The position numbers and the translations under genes are program-made. Positions 1 through 9,721 of a stretch of DNA of 64,000 nucleotides are shown piece after piece. The stretch comes from Asaia astilbis JCM 15831 (lineage in GTDB: Bacteria > Pseudomonadota > Alphaproteobacteria > Acetobacterales > Acetobacteraceae). Under the pieces are notes generated by a model. The model did not search any database, was not told where the DNA came from, and was given only the letters and a program-made list of their open reading frames with translations. The DNA lies in assembly GCF_000613845.1 (NCBI RefSeq), contig NZ_BAJT01000012.1, positions 55,568 through 119,567 of the forward strand, read 5' to 3'. The number at the start of each line of letters is the position of its first letter. Positions within the stretch are counted from its first letter, which is position 1.

Positions 1-795
1 CCTTATGACCCAGTGAGCAACACAGGTGTTGTCGGCCGTAATTTCGTCTACCAGACAATCACGACCTCCCGTGCCTGGATGTCCGAGAACCAGTTTACCA
101 ACCAGTTCGTCGGGGCTGGTGGGGCTGGTGTCGCGATGGACGATTTCAACAGCGATAATTTCGATCATGGCCCGCTCGGCTTCATCGGCGGCTCACCGGT
201 CTGGGTCAATCAGGCGGGCGTCAAACCGATCGCCGCCGCCATGAACGGGGGCGGAAAATCGGCGCCTCGCTGGGGAGCCGGCTACAAGGCAGGTCTGGTC
301 GACACCTATCGACACTCTCTCGCCATGGATGCCCATGGCAGCAACATGGCCTATCGCGACGTCTATCTCGATCTCGATCCAACCTGGCGTGACAGCTACG
401 GTCAGCCTCTGCTGCGCATGACCTTCACCTGGAAGGAAAACGACATCCGCATGAATCAGTATGTCGTTGGCAAGATCGAGCCGATCATGAAAGCACTCGG
501 TGCCAGACGGTATGAGCTGGGACGACTTGAGCACGGGGAAACCTTCGACACCCGTCGCTACCAGACAACCCATCTTGGCGGCGGCGCCGTAATGGGCACC
601 AGCCCACACGACAGTGCGCTCAACCGCTATCTGCAAAGCTGGGACGTCTCCAACGTCTTCGTCATTGGCTCGAACGCCTTCCCCCAGGGCATGGGATATA
701 ATCCGACAGGCACGGTCGCAGCGCTCGCCTACTGGGCCGCGCACCACATCCGCACGACTTATCTGGCCAAACCGGGCCCATTGGTGTCCCTATGA
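1..795 (+). CDS. GMC-family dehydrogenase flavoprotein, C-terminal part (5' end outside window)
   Basis: The reading frame is open from base 1, so the gene starts upstream; a GTG at 13 is internal. The C-terminal GMC oxidoreductase domain is visible: THLGGGAVMG (active-site His region) and GMGYNPTGTVAALAY (C-terminal FAD-binding signature). In acetic acid bacteria this family forms the large FAD subunit of membrane-bound gluconate, 2-ketogluconate or sorbitol dehydrogenases, which oxidise sugars in the periplasm and feed electrons to ubiquinone. The stop overlaps the ATG of the next gene (ATGA), a multiheme cytochrome c, which is the usual partner. The substrate cannot be told from this fragment. 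Confidence 0.9.
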   Translation, partial: PYDPVSNTGVVGRNFVYQTITTSRAWMSENQFTNQFVGAGGAGVAMDDFNSDNFDHGPLGFIGGSPVWVNQAGVKPIAAAMNGGGKSAPRWGAGYKAGLVDTYRHSLAMDAHGSNMAYRDVYLDLDPTWRDSYGQPLLRMTFTWKENDIRMNQYVVGKIEPIMKALGARRYELGRLEHGETFDTRRYQTTHLGGGAVMGTSPHDSALNRYLQSWDVSNVFVIGSNAFPQGMGYNPTGTVAALAYWAAHHIRTTYLAKPGPLVSL

Positions 796-2123
796 TGCCG
801 TTCAAAAAACAGGTTCTCACGCTGCTTGGCCTTCTGGGTTTTGTAAGCCAGGGATTTGCGGCGCCTGCTCAGGCTAATTCCCAGCAAAGCCTGATCGACA
901 AGGGACGATATCTCGCCGCTGCTGCCGATTGCGCCGCCTGTCATACACATGACCCCTCAGCGACCTACGCTGGCGGCAATCCCTTTGTTCTGCCAATCGG
1001 CACGCTCTACGCGCCGAACATCACGCCCGACACCAAGTATGGCATCGGATCCTATACAGAAGCAGATTTCGCGAATGCCTTAAGACGCGGCATCGGCAAA
1101 AACGGTAAGCCGCTTTACCCGGCAATGCCTTTTCCGTCCTACGCGCGCATGAGTGATGCCGATATACACGCGCTCTGGGTCTATTTCCACGAGGGCGTTG
1201 CGCCGATTGCAAAAGCGCCTCCCACCAATAAAATCACGTGGCCGCTCTCCATGCGCTGGCCCATGACGCTGTGGCGCTGGGCTTTCGCGCCCACACCGCA
1301 GACAGCTCTGGCAAATGCCAATCGCTCTTTCGATTCAGCAGAAATCGCACGTGGCGCTTATCTGGTCGAAGGTCCCGGTCATTGTGGCGCCTGCCATTCT
1401 CCGCGCGCCATCACGATGCAGGAAAAAGCGCTCTCGAGCGATCAGAGCGATGTTTTCCTCTCTGGCGGCTCGCCTGTAGATGGATGGAACCCTGTCAATC
1501 TGCGTCAGGATGATCGAACGGGTCTCGGGCGCTGGAGCGAAGACGATATCGTCACCTTCCTCGCCACAGGACGCAATCTGAAGGGATCCGCCTTCGGGGG
1601 TATGAGCGACGCCATCGCCCATGGCACACAACATCTGAACGATGCCGACCTGCACGCCATCGCGCGCTACCTCAAGACGTCTCTTCCGGCACGGAAGAAC
1701 GAAAAACCGTGGCAGCTCGACACAAGCGTGACTGAAATCCTGCATAAGGAAAAACTTCCAGACGCGGGCGCAAAAACCTATGTTGATCGCTGTGCCGCCT
1801 GTCACCGGACCGATGGCCATGGCTATGCCCCGGCCTTCCCTCCTCTGGCTGGCAATCCCGTCGTCATGGACAGAGATCCGGGCTCGCTCATTCTGATCGT
1901 TCTCAAGGGAGCTGCTGTTCCCGCGACAGACAAGGCGCCCTCATCACTGACCATGCCGGCCTTTGCGCATGTTCTGTCTGACCAGGAAGTGGCCGACGTT
2001 GTGACATTCATCCGTCAGAGCTGGGGAAATGCCGCCAGCGCAGTGACCGCAGCAGATGTTCATGCATTCCGCGGCCGCAATTCAGAATGGATCAACGAAG
2101 CAACATCCAACCCGCTCAACTGA
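792..2123 (+). CDS. Triheme cytochrome c subunit of the GMC dehydrogenase
   Basis: This 443-aa protein has an N-terminal signal peptide (MMPFKKQVLTLLGLLGF then AxA-type cleavage near residue 28) and three heme c motifs: CAACH near residue 47, CGACH near 198 and CAACH near 334. This is the known architecture of the cytochrome subunit of gluconate/sorbitol/alcohol dehydrogenases of acetic acid bacteria. It carries electrons from the flavoprotein to ubiquinone at the periplasmic face of the membrane. Start ATG overlaps the flavoprotein stop, so the two are translationally coupled. The exact enzyme is inferred only from the family pairing. Confidence 0.92.
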   Translation: MMPFKKQVLTLLGLLGFVSQGFAAPAQANSQQSLIDKGRYLAAAADCAACHTHDPSATYAGGNPFVLPIGTLYAPNITPDTKYGIGSYTEADFANALRRGIGKNGKPLYPAMPFPSYARMSDADIHALWVYFHEGVAPIAKAPPTNKITWPLSMRWPMTLWRWAFAPTPQTALANANRSFDSAEIARGAYLVEGPGHCGACHSPRAITMQEKALSSDQSDVFLSGGSPVDGWNPVNLRQDDRTGLGRWSEDDIVTFLATGRNLKGSAFGGMSDAIAHGTQHLNDADLHAIARYLKTSLPARKNEKPWQLDTSVTEILHKEKLPDAGAKTYVDRCAACHRTDGHGYAPAFPPLAGNPVVMDRDPGSLILIVLKGAAVPATDKAPSSLTMPAFAHVLSDQEVADVVTFIRQSWGNAASAVTAADVHAFRGRNSEWINEATSNPLN

Positions 2124-2130
2124 GATATCC

Positions 2131-2154
2131 GGTTCCTCCTTCAGTGGAGGAACC
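2131..2154. terminator. Hairpin between cytochrome gene and phage tail-fibre gene
   Basis: A perfect 9-bp inverted repeat (GGTTCCTCC / GGAGGAACC, 6-nt loop) lies 7 nt after the cytochrome stop and contains the stop codon of the converging phage gene. It probably ends transcription from both sides. It lacks a strong U-run, so bidirectional termination is inference. It also marks the left border of the phage-derived cassette. Confidence 0.55.
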
Positions 2155-3400
2155 GATAAATGACCACTCCCTGATAGCCGCGTCCGCCCTCAGCTTTCAG
2201 CCCTTCTGCAGGAATTGCGTAGGCACCCCCGCCTCCTGCACCGTATCTGGTCGCTGCCACCCCACGGAGATAGCCCGCAGGACCGCCACCACCCCAGGGG
2301 CCAGCAGCGCCATTACCGGCAAAGACATAAATGCCGTTTTGACCGTCGCTCCCTCCGCCTCCAGACTGGTTCCACAGAGATCCCCCTCCGGTTCCGCCGC
2401 CACGCCCTCCAACGGAGTTCTGTGGTGTCGCAAAATAACCGGGGCTCCCACCATCGGATGTCAGCAGGGGCTGAGCGCCATAAGTGACAAAGCTTGGTCC
2501 GCCCCGTCGGTCTGATTCACCCCCCGTTCCGACCGTAACAGACAGCACAGCATCGCGCTCAGGATCGATCGGATAGACGCCCCAGCAATCCCCCCCGGCC
2601 CCGCCCCCGGCGCCAGAGAAGGAACCGACATCCGGAGAGAGAGCGGTGCTCGACGCGCCCCCTCCACCGCCGCCAATAACGCGCAATTCCACGCGCTTTG
2701 CCCAAGCGGGCGCATTCAGAATACGGCTGGACTCGCAGATTGCGTGAGGCTGGCTGATCTGCTGCGCAAAATGCATTGTCGCCAGTTCGGACATAGCCGG
2801 TTTGAACGCCGCGCTTTTTTGAGGCACGACATCGCCCAACGTCCCCGCCCCTGAAGGAACCGACAAAGCATAAAGGGGCACGACAACCGCCCCGGAGACA
2901 GACGGCACGCTCGTCGCCATCATAAAGCTCACATTGCCTCGGCGTCGGGTTGGGAGCGCCGTACCGCGATTATCCGGCCCGGCCATGGTCTGATCGGGCT
3001 TTTCCGCATTATAAAATGGCAGCACATCAAACTGATCGTCTGCCTCCTGGCACACACCGAAAAGCGTCACTACAGCACCGGTGAGCGGCACGGTGATCTG
3101 CTGCGTTGTGGCGTTACGAAACAGACATTGCGTCACGGCATAATCCGCCTCCATCCCTGCGGAAGAGCTCCCGATCCGGGTCGCGTCCAGCGCTGCTGGT
3201 GCGATAATCGTGCCGGGCCCGATCGTCAGTGAAAGATCGATGGCAGAAGGCTGACAGGCGAAGCCTGAGGCCACGATTGTCTCAGGACCCACCACGACTT
3301 CCGCAAGCCGCCCGAGACTTTCTTTCGCATAGCGGCCCAGACGGAGAAGATCGGTATCGAAGGGTACCGCGCCCGCATAGATGATCGGACGATCCATCAC
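2141..3400 (-). CDS. Glycine-rich tail fibre / receptor-binding tip protein
   Basis: The 419-aa product is the last gene of the minus-strand phage operon, where tail fibres lie in contractile-tail phages. The N-terminal half is ordinary and probably attaches to the baseplate. The C-terminal ~150 residues are very rich in glycine and serine (GGGGGGASSTALS, GAGGGGAYAIPAEG), as in glycine-rich receptor-binding tips. The start ATG overlaps the preceding stop. No chaperone gene follows it. The receptor cannot be inferred. Confidence 0.7.
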   Translation of the reverse strand: MMDRPIIYAGAVPFDTDLLRLGRYAKESLGRLAEVVVGPETIVASGFACQPSAIDLSLTIGPGTIIAPAALDATRIGSSSAGMEADYAVTQCLFRNATTQQITVPLTGAVVTLFGVCQEADDQFDVLPFYNAEKPDQTMAGPDNRGTALPTRRRGNVSFMMATSVPSVSGAVVVPLYALSVPSGAGTLGDVVPQKSAAFKPAMSELATMHFAQQISQPHAICESSRILNAPAWAKRVELRVIGGGGGGASSTALSPDVGSFSGAGGGAGGDCWGVYPIDPERDAVLSVTVGTGGESDRRGGPSFVTYGAQPLLTSDGGSPGYFATPQNSVGGRGGGTGGGSLWNQSGGGGSDGQNGIYVFAGNGAAGPWGGGGPAGYLRGVAATRYGAGGGGAYAIPAEGLKAEGGRGYQGVVIYRFLH

Positions 3401-4056
3401 GCCAGCATCCTCACCCAGGCGATCACACCCGCAGCTTTTGTCGCCCTGAGCGTTCCATGGAGCACACGCTGTTCGATCGGGAGCTTCGGATAAACCTCGA
3501 CGAAGAACTGCCCCCCGACAGGCGTGCCGTAACGACTACGTCCCGAGCCATATCCGCCAGAAAAATTCCACGCACCGCAATCGCGGACCGTATCCGGCTC
3601 GATAAGTCGCGGCGCAGCACCCGAAATTCTTCGTACGGCTTCTGACACCGCCACACGCGTATTACGTGGTGCCACAAGAGAACTGACAAGACGTCTGCGA
3701 AAATGACTATCTTTTTCCTGGTGCAGACGGCTCAACCCTGCCGGACCGAAAAAATCGGTCGCAGCCATGTCAAGAAAAGCGTTCTCCGTCGTACCAAGGC
3801 GTGTCTGTCGCCGCGCAAAAGACCGGAGGTTCCAGACATGAGCCAGCACTGACCCAAACCCGGTCAATAACGCCTGTAATACGGGAGCGTCCTCAACCTC
3901 ATCTCCCTGATAGACAGGAAACCAGCCAGACGGGAGAAGCAGGCGCAGACGCCGCGCAAAGTCACGGGCAGTTCCAAAAGCGATCCCGGTATCGAAAAGG
4001 GTCTTACGATCTGTCGCCTGCAAAGGTGACACATCGCGATCTCTCATAATTGCCAT
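3397..4056 (-). CDS. Baseplate/tail protein, gpI-like position
   Basis: A 219-aa protein between the fibre and an uncharacterised structural gene. It has the look of the gpI / Mu gp48-type proteins that link baseplate to fibre (FLDMAATDFFGPAGLSRL, then a C-terminal VEVYPKLPIEQRVLHGTL segment). Start and stop overlap both neighbours by a few bases, so it is part of one coupled operon. Family assignment rests mainly on gene order. Confidence 0.55.
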   Translation of the reverse strand: MAIMRDRDVSPLQATDRKTLFDTGIAFGTARDFARRLRLLLPSGWFPVYQGDEVEDAPVLQALLTGFGSVLAHVWNLRSFARRQTRLGTTENAFLDMAATDFFGPAGLSRLHQEKDSHFRRRLVSSLVAPRNTRVAVSEAVRRISGAAPRLIEPDTVRDCGAWNFSGGYGSGRSRYGTPVGGQFFVEVYPKLPIEQRVLHGTLRATKAAGVIAWVRMLA

Positions 4057-5291
4057 CAGCCACCCACCTGTTCAGGGGTAAAAAGAGGGACGCGGTAATC
4101 CTTGCCGTTGACATTAAGGTGCAGAAAACCGCCTTCAGCCTGTGTCGGAACAACGCCGTCGGGACTTGCGACAGGCGACGACAGCTGAATTTCTCCGCCC
4201 TCGGCAGGATAGAGGCCCAGATTGGACGAGCCGTTTTCGCCCCGCTGAACGTATAGCCCTGCCGCGGCAAGACCCTCGCCTGCCTGAATATTCAGTGTGT
4301 TCGTCGGTGCCGAATTCGGTGAGATGGAAAAAAGAAGATTTCCCGCCACATTGGTCACCAGCAATCCGTCATCCGAGAACTGAAGGCGCTGCCCATTCAC
4401 TGTTTTAGCGACCGTCGAAAACAACATGGCTCCTGCGTCGAGCCCCTGAACCTGCTCGCGTTTTTCTGGTGTCCGCCACTCGATGCCCTGATTGCGCGCC
4501 ATTGAAATCGCGTTGCCATAGCCGCCATCGTCACCATTCGTGCCAGCCAGAGACGTATTGGAGAACAGGATCCCCGTTTTCCATGAGTCGGGATTGCTCA
4601 CAAACACGATCCCGGCTTCACCATCGGTCGTGCCTTCGGTCTGTCCACCCCCTGCGCCAATCTGGATGGCATACGTGCCGCCACCGCAATTTGGATGATA
4701 GGGCGTCGACACGCCGTGGGCGGGACCCCCGTGATTCACCACTTCCAGCTCCATCACGAAACTGGGCTGATAATTGACGCCCGGCATACGCCACACTTCA
4801 CCATAATAAGCATAGGCTGTGGCGAGCGTGGGATTGGTTGTCTCGTCAGCGATACCCCAGGAAGCCACGCCGATCGTGCTTGGAACATGACCCAGCTTGT
4901 CACGCCATTTCAGAGCATCAGATGTGCGTGAGCCTGCCACGAAAGCGCTGTTCCCAAAGCGGGAGAGGCAGGCCGCCTGCGCATTTTCCAGTGCCCAGGG
5001 GCCAATTGACGTTGTCGCCATCAGCGCAGACAGCCAGTCCTGCCGATCGACGTCGCGCGTATTCAGGGCCGGGTAATCAGACGCGCCTCCGATGAAGAAC
5101 CGATCTCCATAACGACTGACCTTCGCGCCTTCTTCTGCGAAGAACTCGCCACTCGGGGGAGAGTCCGCCGGAGCGCCGGCAATCTGACTCGCTGTCGCGT
5201 TAAGCGTCTCGACACCGTTCGGGGTCGCGATGACCAGAATTTCTGGCCCTTCGACAGAAGGGATCCGGAAATACGTATTGAATTTCGGCAT
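4056..5291 (-). CDS. Phage structural protein of unknown function
   Basis: This 411-aa protein lies between the baseplate J-like and gpI-like genes, where P2-like phages have no such gene. Low-complexity, Gly/Asn-rich composition and segments such as GTYAIQIGAGGGQTEG suggest a beta-rich surface or fibre protein. The C-terminus (GFLHLNVNGKDYRVPLF) resembles the ends of some baseplate-attached decoration proteins. I do not recognise the family. It overlaps its neighbours by one to three bases. Confidence 0.6.
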   Translation of the reverse strand: MPKFNTYFRIPSVEGPEILVIATPNGVETLNATASQIAGAPADSPPSGEFFAEEGAKVSRYGDRFFIGGASDYPALNTRDVDRQDWLSALMATTSIGPWALENAQAACLSRFGNSAFVAGSRTSDALKWRDKLGHVPSTIGVASWGIADETTNPTLATAYAYYGEVWRMPGVNYQPSFVMELEVVNHGGPAHGVSTPYHPNCGGGTYAIQIGAGGGQTEGTTDGEAGIVFVSNPDSWKTGILFSNTSLAGTNGDDGGYGNAISMARNQGIEWRTPEKREQVQGLDAGAMLFSTVAKTVNGQRLQFSDDGLLVTNVAGNLLFSISPNSAPTNTLNIQAGEGLAAAGLYVQRGENGSSNLGLYPAEGGEIQLSSPVASPDGVVPTQAEGGFLHLNVNGKDYRVPLFTPEQVGG

Positions 5292-6433
5292 TATCCCTCC
5301 TGAACGATCTGAACGGAGATCGTGCCTGGGAAAAGCGACTGACTGGCCTGAGCGGGAATATCATCCTGTCGCCCATTGAGCAGAATATGCGTCACTGACA
5401 GAACGGGGACCCCGGCTCCGACATAGGCAACGTAAGAGAGACGACTGAACGGATAGGAGGCGCCAATCTGCGCAGCCTTGATATCCGCGCTGAGGGCGCG
5501 CGTGAGTGCAACTCTCGCCGCCTCGACATCTCCATCGGATGCAATCAGAACCGTCATGGAGATATCAACCGTCAGAATGACAGGTCTCTGGACCGTGAAG
5601 CCGACCCCCAGAGCCTTGTTCGCCTCGACACTCGTATAAACGCGTTGGATCACCTGTTCCGGCACATGATCGCTGCCATCATCGACAACAACGGTGAAAT
5701 AACCTGCCCGCGTCACACCATTGGCTGTCTGACCGTCAAACACGGCGTAGCTCAGATTGTTCTGTGTCTCCGCGATGCTGTTTTCCACGGCTGAGCGCGA
5801 TGCGCTCGCTTTCGACGCAAGCCAGAGTGGGAAACGCTGTCGCAATTGCGCGTCCGTCTCCCGATCCGACCCGTTAGCGAAAGCCTTCAGATTGGTCACA
5901 ATATCGATTCCGGCAACAGACGTGCCCATGAGCGAGATCGCCCCAATAGCGACATTGCCCTGAATACCCTCACTCAAAGCCTCAACCGGCACGGTCAGGG
6001 AGGGCATCCCGACGGGCCGCACATAGCCTCCCGTATCCGTCGACCAGCATTCATGCGTTCGATCGATAACGACCTGAAAGGTCAGGGCCGAAGCCGTGCG
6101 TACCGTCACGCCGGGACGCACAACCGCCGAGACGTTATCGTAGGAAAAGCAGGTCATTGTGACCGACCCGAGAGACTTGACGCCGGGGAGGCGGGTCATG
6201 CCGAAATCCCCGACAAAGCTATCGCAATCAGCCCCCACAGAGGTCGCAAGACGCGTTCGACACAAGATCTGCATCAAGGCGTATTGCAGCCATAGCCCGA
6301 GAGCCGAAACGCTCTCGATCATGGCCCTGCCGGGTGTGCCGATCTCCAGCGTCAGCTTTTTTCCGCAATGCGCCTGCGCTGTGACAATGGCCGTCTGCAC
6401 CAGAGATGAGAAGGAACGCAGAGAAAACGACAT
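5291..6433 (-). CDS. Baseplate assembly protein J-like
   Basis: A 380-aa product with typical gpJ/gp47 features: N-terminal helix followed by GTPGRAMIESVSALGLWLQ, a central beta region (VRPGVTVRTASALTFQVV) and the charged RFPLWLASKASASRSAVEN segment. gpJ subunits form the wedge of the contractile-tail baseplate. The gene lies 39 nt after the gp25-like gene, as expected for a W-J pair. Confidence 0.85.
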   Translation of the reverse strand: MSFSLRSFSSLVQTAIVTAQAHCGKKLTLEIGTPGRAMIESVSALGLWLQYALMQILCRTRLATSVGADCDSFVGDFGMTRLPGVKSLGSVTMTCFSYDNVSAVVRPGVTVRTASALTFQVVIDRTHECWSTDTGGYVRPVGMPSLTVPVEALSEGIQGNVAIGAISLMGTSVAGIDIVTNLKAFANGSDRETDAQLRQRFPLWLASKASASRSAVENSIAETQNNLSYAVFDGQTANGVTRAGYFTVVVDDGSDHVPEQVIQRVYTSVEANKALGVGFTVQRPVILTVDISMTVLIASDGDVEAARVALTRALSADIKAAQIGASYPFSRLSYVAYVGAGVPVLSVTHILLNGRQDDIPAQASQSLFPGTISVQIVQEG

Positions 6434-6472
6434 GGACTCTCCGATACCTTGTTGGCAGGAGGAGAGCGTGGC

Positions 6473-6847
6473 TCAGATCGTGCCGTCCTGATTAAAGGTG
6501 AGACGCCGCTCAACTCTCTCGTCCCGATCGGTGTAGGAAAGCGTGCAGCGAAAGGTACTTGCAGCGAGAGAGGTCAGGGCTACCGTCACCGGCTGTCCCT
6601 GATCGATACCCGCCTCAAGAGCGAGCTGACTGACAATCAAACCTCGCGTTTCTCCCTCCCTGATTGGCGTCCCTATTCGTGCAGGGAGACCGGCTCCGTA
6701 ATCGACATGAAAGAGATAGCCTTGCGGGTTCGTACAGAGCCGCCGCAAAATCGCCTGCTGCGTTGCAGGCCCTCCTGAAACATCCAGCAATGCCCCCTCG
6801 GGATCGAGCTGAAGATCCTCACCGAAATCATGGTAGAAATCGGTCAT
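6473..6847 (-). CDS. gp25/gpW-like baseplate wedge protein
   Basis: The 124-aa product shows the pattern of gp25-like proteins: a short N-terminus, then GPATQQAILRRLCTNPQGYL and HVDYGAGLPARIG, ending in a beta-hairpin. gp25 is part of the inner wedge that starts sheath assembly. Its ATG overlaps the restored stop of the upstream spike gene (ATGA), which supports that frameshift repair. Confidence 0.8.
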   Translation of the reverse strand: MTDFYHDFGEDLQLDPEGALLDVSGGPATQQAILRRLCTNPQGYLFHVDYGAGLPARIGTPIREGETRGLIVSQLALEAGIDQGQPVTVALTSLAASTFRCTLSYTDRDERVERRLTFNQDGTI

Positions 6848-7498
6848 CCCATGGCCTTTCCAGTGACGCCATTGACGTAGGGATGCACATGGCTACCTAG
6901 ACTAAGCAGGTCGGTGTAAATATCTCCTCCGGAGACAGCAACCCCGCCTCCTGAAACCTCGACTCCCCCCCCCGGAAACTGAAACGCCTTGTGAATCGAG
7001 AGTCAGGCTCACTGGGCCGACCCTGAAGACGATCGATGACCCTCTCAGCTCGCATCGCGTCTCGCCCGCTCCGAGAAAAAGGCCATCACGCCCAAGATGC
7101 AGCCAGGCTGCCGCCTCGCTCTCCTGCCGGTATTTTTCTGCTGACGGGCCTCCGCATCCAGCACGAATAAGCAATTCACCAGGCTGCGCGACCGTCCCGC
7201 TATGGGGTGACTGAGCAGGGCCCGCCACAACATCGAAAATCACCGAAATAATCACGTAATTCTCGCCATCTCCTTCTACAGGCAACAGCAGGACATGCGC
7301 GCCCAACTCACACGGGCAGGCGATGCGCAGATCGCCCACCTGTGTCATGGCAGCATCAGGCAACCACCCCGTCTCGATATCGTCTGGCTGCAACCTTACC
7401 TTGACAGCATGACTGCCCGGATCAATCGCCGAGACAATGCCGTGGATCGCGTGTGCGGTCCTTGTTTGATGGGCCGCAGCCCATGAGGAACCATCCAC
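6844..7498 (-). CDS. Baseplate spike protein gpV-like (frameshift in poly-G)
   Basis: The N-terminal OB-like part (GIVSAIDPGSHAVKVRLQPD, GCGGPSAEKYRQESEA) is followed by a beta-helix. In the raw frame the protein runs off into arginine-rich nonsense after a run of nine G (plus-strand C 6965-6973) and stops at 6902. Dropping one G continues as VSGGGVAVSGGDIYTDLLSL and GSHVHPYVNGV, the usual His-containing spike end, and the stop then overlaps the gp25-like start. The GTG start at 7498 follows a GGAGG-type ribosome site. gpV trimers form the membrane-piercing spike. I read this as one intact gene with a homopolymer error. Confidence 0.8.
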
Positions 7499-7510
7499 TA
7501 CCTGCCTCCG

Positions 7511-8584
7511 TCAAAAAACACGGTCTCTCAAGGTGACCTCCTGCCTGTATCCATGGGCGAGATCGAATGAATGTCTGACCGCATCGACCGAAAAAACCGT
7601 TCTTCCGCCTGGAAGCACTTCATCCACTTTCATGAAATGACGGGGTGCCAGCCCGAGCATCGCCGGAAGAGAGAGCGTCACCTCCGAGGCGTGCGAGACG
7701 ATGCGGCAATATTTCCCTTTTGCGAGCCGCCTGATATCGTCCAGACGCTGCCCCGGGACCCGAAAAGTATAGAGGGCTGCCCCCGCACCCGGAGGGCGCG
7801 TCGAAAAATCCTGACCATCATAAAAGATTTCGCTGCGCGCACGCTGGCGTGAGTCCCAGGACTGCACGCCGACAACGACATTCTCCGCAAGACCCAGATC
7901 ATGGCGAAACGACTGCAGGCTCACTCCATGAGGTGTAAATACGCGGGTGTTCCCCTCCCCAACAGCGTGAGGCTCATGAATGCAGATCGATTTACCGCTC
8001 GCATGACATTCGTAACCATGATCGCGCGCCAGAGAAAAAGCGATATCGAAAGCCGTCTGGTATCGATGCCGGGTCGTCGTTGCGAGACGCCTGTGCTCGA
8101 GTTGCCAGAACTGCCCGCAATACCGTGATGCCTCAGCGTCAAACGGAGCTCCTCCGCTTTCGAACTGTAACCCTGCATGCTCAACGGCTTTCTGCACCAG
8201 CTCAAGCGCAGTCTGGTTACTCCAGGACGAGGCGAGCCGCGTATCAAGAAGAAACGCCAGATAATCGCGACATTCCAGAACGAATAAAGAGGGTTCGGCG
8301 CCGCGGGTCACTGCATCGAGTACGCCGCGAAAAACGATCGTCCATGAGTCCGCAGAACTCTGACTCAGCCTGACCTGAAGAATCACGTCCGGGCGATCAA
8401 AGCCCGTCCGCCCCTCGATCTCAGAGGCGAGCACGGCCTTGTCCTGCACGACGACCTGTATTCGCGCCGTATCGCAGCGCTCATAGCGCGTAGACTCAAG
8501 AAAAAATCCCGAAAGATAAAGACCGTCTTTTCCCTCGCCATCGATCAAAATTCTGGCCTGCCAGCTCCTCATCGCTTCTGTCAT
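7511..8584 (-). CDS. Late control D / baseplate hub protein gpD-like
   Basis: A 357-aa product of the gpD family (central baseplate hub, T4 gp27-like). Visible segments are SNQTALELVQKAVEHAGLQF, HRLATTTRHRYQTAFDIAFS and the C-terminal VDEVLPGGRTVFSVDAVRHS. It follows a gpX-like LysM protein, with which it overlaps (ATGA), and precedes the gpV spike, the standard X-D-V order. Confidence 0.8.
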   Translation of the reverse strand: MTEAMRSWQARILIDGEGKDGLYLSGFFLESTRYERCDTARIQVVVQDKAVLASEIEGRTGFDRPDVILQVRLSQSSADSWTIVFRGVLDAVTRGAEPSLFVLECRDYLAFLLDTRLASSWSNQTALELVQKAVEHAGLQFESGGAPFDAEASRYCGQFWQLEHRRLATTTRHRYQTAFDIAFSLARDHGYECHASGKSICIHEPHAVGEGNTRVFTPHGVSLQSFRHDLGLAENVVVGVQSWDSRQRARSEIFYDGQDFSTRPPGAGAALYTFRVPGQRLDDIRRLAKGKYCRIVSHASEVTLSLPAMLGLAPRHFMKVDEVLPGGRTVFSVDAVRHSFDLAHGYRQEVTLRDRVF

Positions 8585-8805
8585 GAGGGTGGCAATCCCC
8601 GCCTCTCATCTCCCCGGCTTTCATCCGGGATTACAAGCTGCACGGGCACGTCGAAACCTGTCAGATCGGGATCATCCAAAGCGTTCATCTCGGCGATACG
8701 CCACCATTGCATGGCATCACCAAAGTGACGCACAGCAAGGTGGAACAGCGACACATCATTCGAGTCCACCTGTATCCTCACGTCATACCTCCAATAATCA
8801 TTCAT
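8581..8805 (-). CDS. Tail protein gpX-like (LysM-type)
   Basis: A 74-aa protein taken from the ATG at 8805, because the preceding gene ends at 8840 and an upstream in-frame start would overlap it. The motif DVSLFHLAVRHFGDAMQWWR followed by NALDDPDLTG is typical of gpX/LysM-like tail proteins, which join tube terminator and hub. It overlaps the downstream gpD-like gene by 4 nt. Confidence 0.75.
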   Translation of the reverse strand: MNDYWRYDVRIQVDSNDVSLFHLAVRHFGDAMQWWRIAEMNALDDPDLTGFDVPVQLVIPDESRGDERRGLPPS

Positions 8806-8839
8806 GAGCTCGCCGGCATGAGGCCAGCCACATCCTGAC

Positions 8840-9709
8840 TCAGATAGCCATCTGGTTACGCGCCCGACGCGTGTAGCTTCCGGTTTCGACACTCAGCGCT
8901 ACCGCCCCGGCGTGCCGGGAAAGCGCAATAAGATCAGCTGTGTTTTCAACTCGGCTTCGTTCAAGTTCAGAACCCGCCTCTCTCTCGACATCCAGCAGAT
9001 TGCTTTCGGCCAGCGAAAGGTCAGCACCGTAAGCGACGACCGAACTCGGAATATGCGAGACACTCATACCGCTTTGCCAGAGCGCGTTTGCCTTACTGAG
9101 GGAAGCCTGCGCCCGCGAAACAGCGCCACTGGCGCCCAGAGCATGCGCGACGGGCGTGATCTGACCCGTGGCCGTGGAAATCATGGTTGAACCAACCCAG
9201 CCAGCCTCCGTCATCGTCTCAAGGAAGGTCGAAATAGTTGAGAGACCTGACATAATGTCCAAACCCGCACTCTCAACGGAACTCGGAAACCGGGTCGGCG
9301 GTAGAGCCTCGCGTTCCAGCACGAGACGATAGGGACAAATTGTTCCACGCGCCTGATACGACCACGAAAATTCTGAGATCCAGACCCGGGCGCTGAGATC
9401 GGCCACGGAGAACGCTAAAATCTGCGCCGCCTCGCGCATCGCTTCCACACGTCGCGCACGCCGGGTGGCAGCCGGACCCACAAACCGGCCCGTCAACACC
9501 AGCTGCGCCGCGTCATTGCCGACTGAGTCGATAACGCGCCCACCCCCCAGAAGGCGGTGAATGACCAGAATCTGACGGCCTCCAATGATAAGCTCATCAG
9601 GCACTTCCGGACCACTCAAGACCAGTCCGCCGAGCATCACAGGGGCCGCGCGCTCGAGCTGCCCCACCGCGCCAAGCGCATTTTCCACATCAGAAAGCGA
9701 CAGGCTCAT
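8840..9709 (-). CDS. Tail/baseplate protein, DNA-circularisation-N/gp53-like
   Basis: A 289-aa product whose N-terminal half has the pattern of tail proteins found after the tape measure (IGGRQILVIHRLLGGGRVID, VLTGRFVGPAATRRARRVEA, ARGTICPYRLVLEREA). The C-terminal half is alpha-helical (LSKANALWQSGMS; LAESNLLDVEREAG). Its location between the tape-measure candidate and gpX fits a hub or tail-terminator role. The name is given by pattern and position only. Confidence 0.6.
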   Translation of the reverse strand: MSLSLSDVENALGAVGQLERAAPVMLGGLVLSGPEVPDELIIGGRQILVIHRLLGGGRVIDSVGNDAAQLVLTGRFVGPAATRRARRVEAMREAAQILAFSVADLSARVWISEFSWSYQARGTICPYRLVLEREALPPTRFPSSVESAGLDIMSGLSTISTFLETMTEAGWVGSTMISTATGQITPVAHALGASGAVSRAQASLSKANALWQSGMSVSHIPSSVVAYGADLSLAESNLLDVEREAGSELERSRVENTADLIALSRHAGAVALSVETGSYTRRARNQMAI

Positions 9710-9721
9710 CGGCCTCTCTCC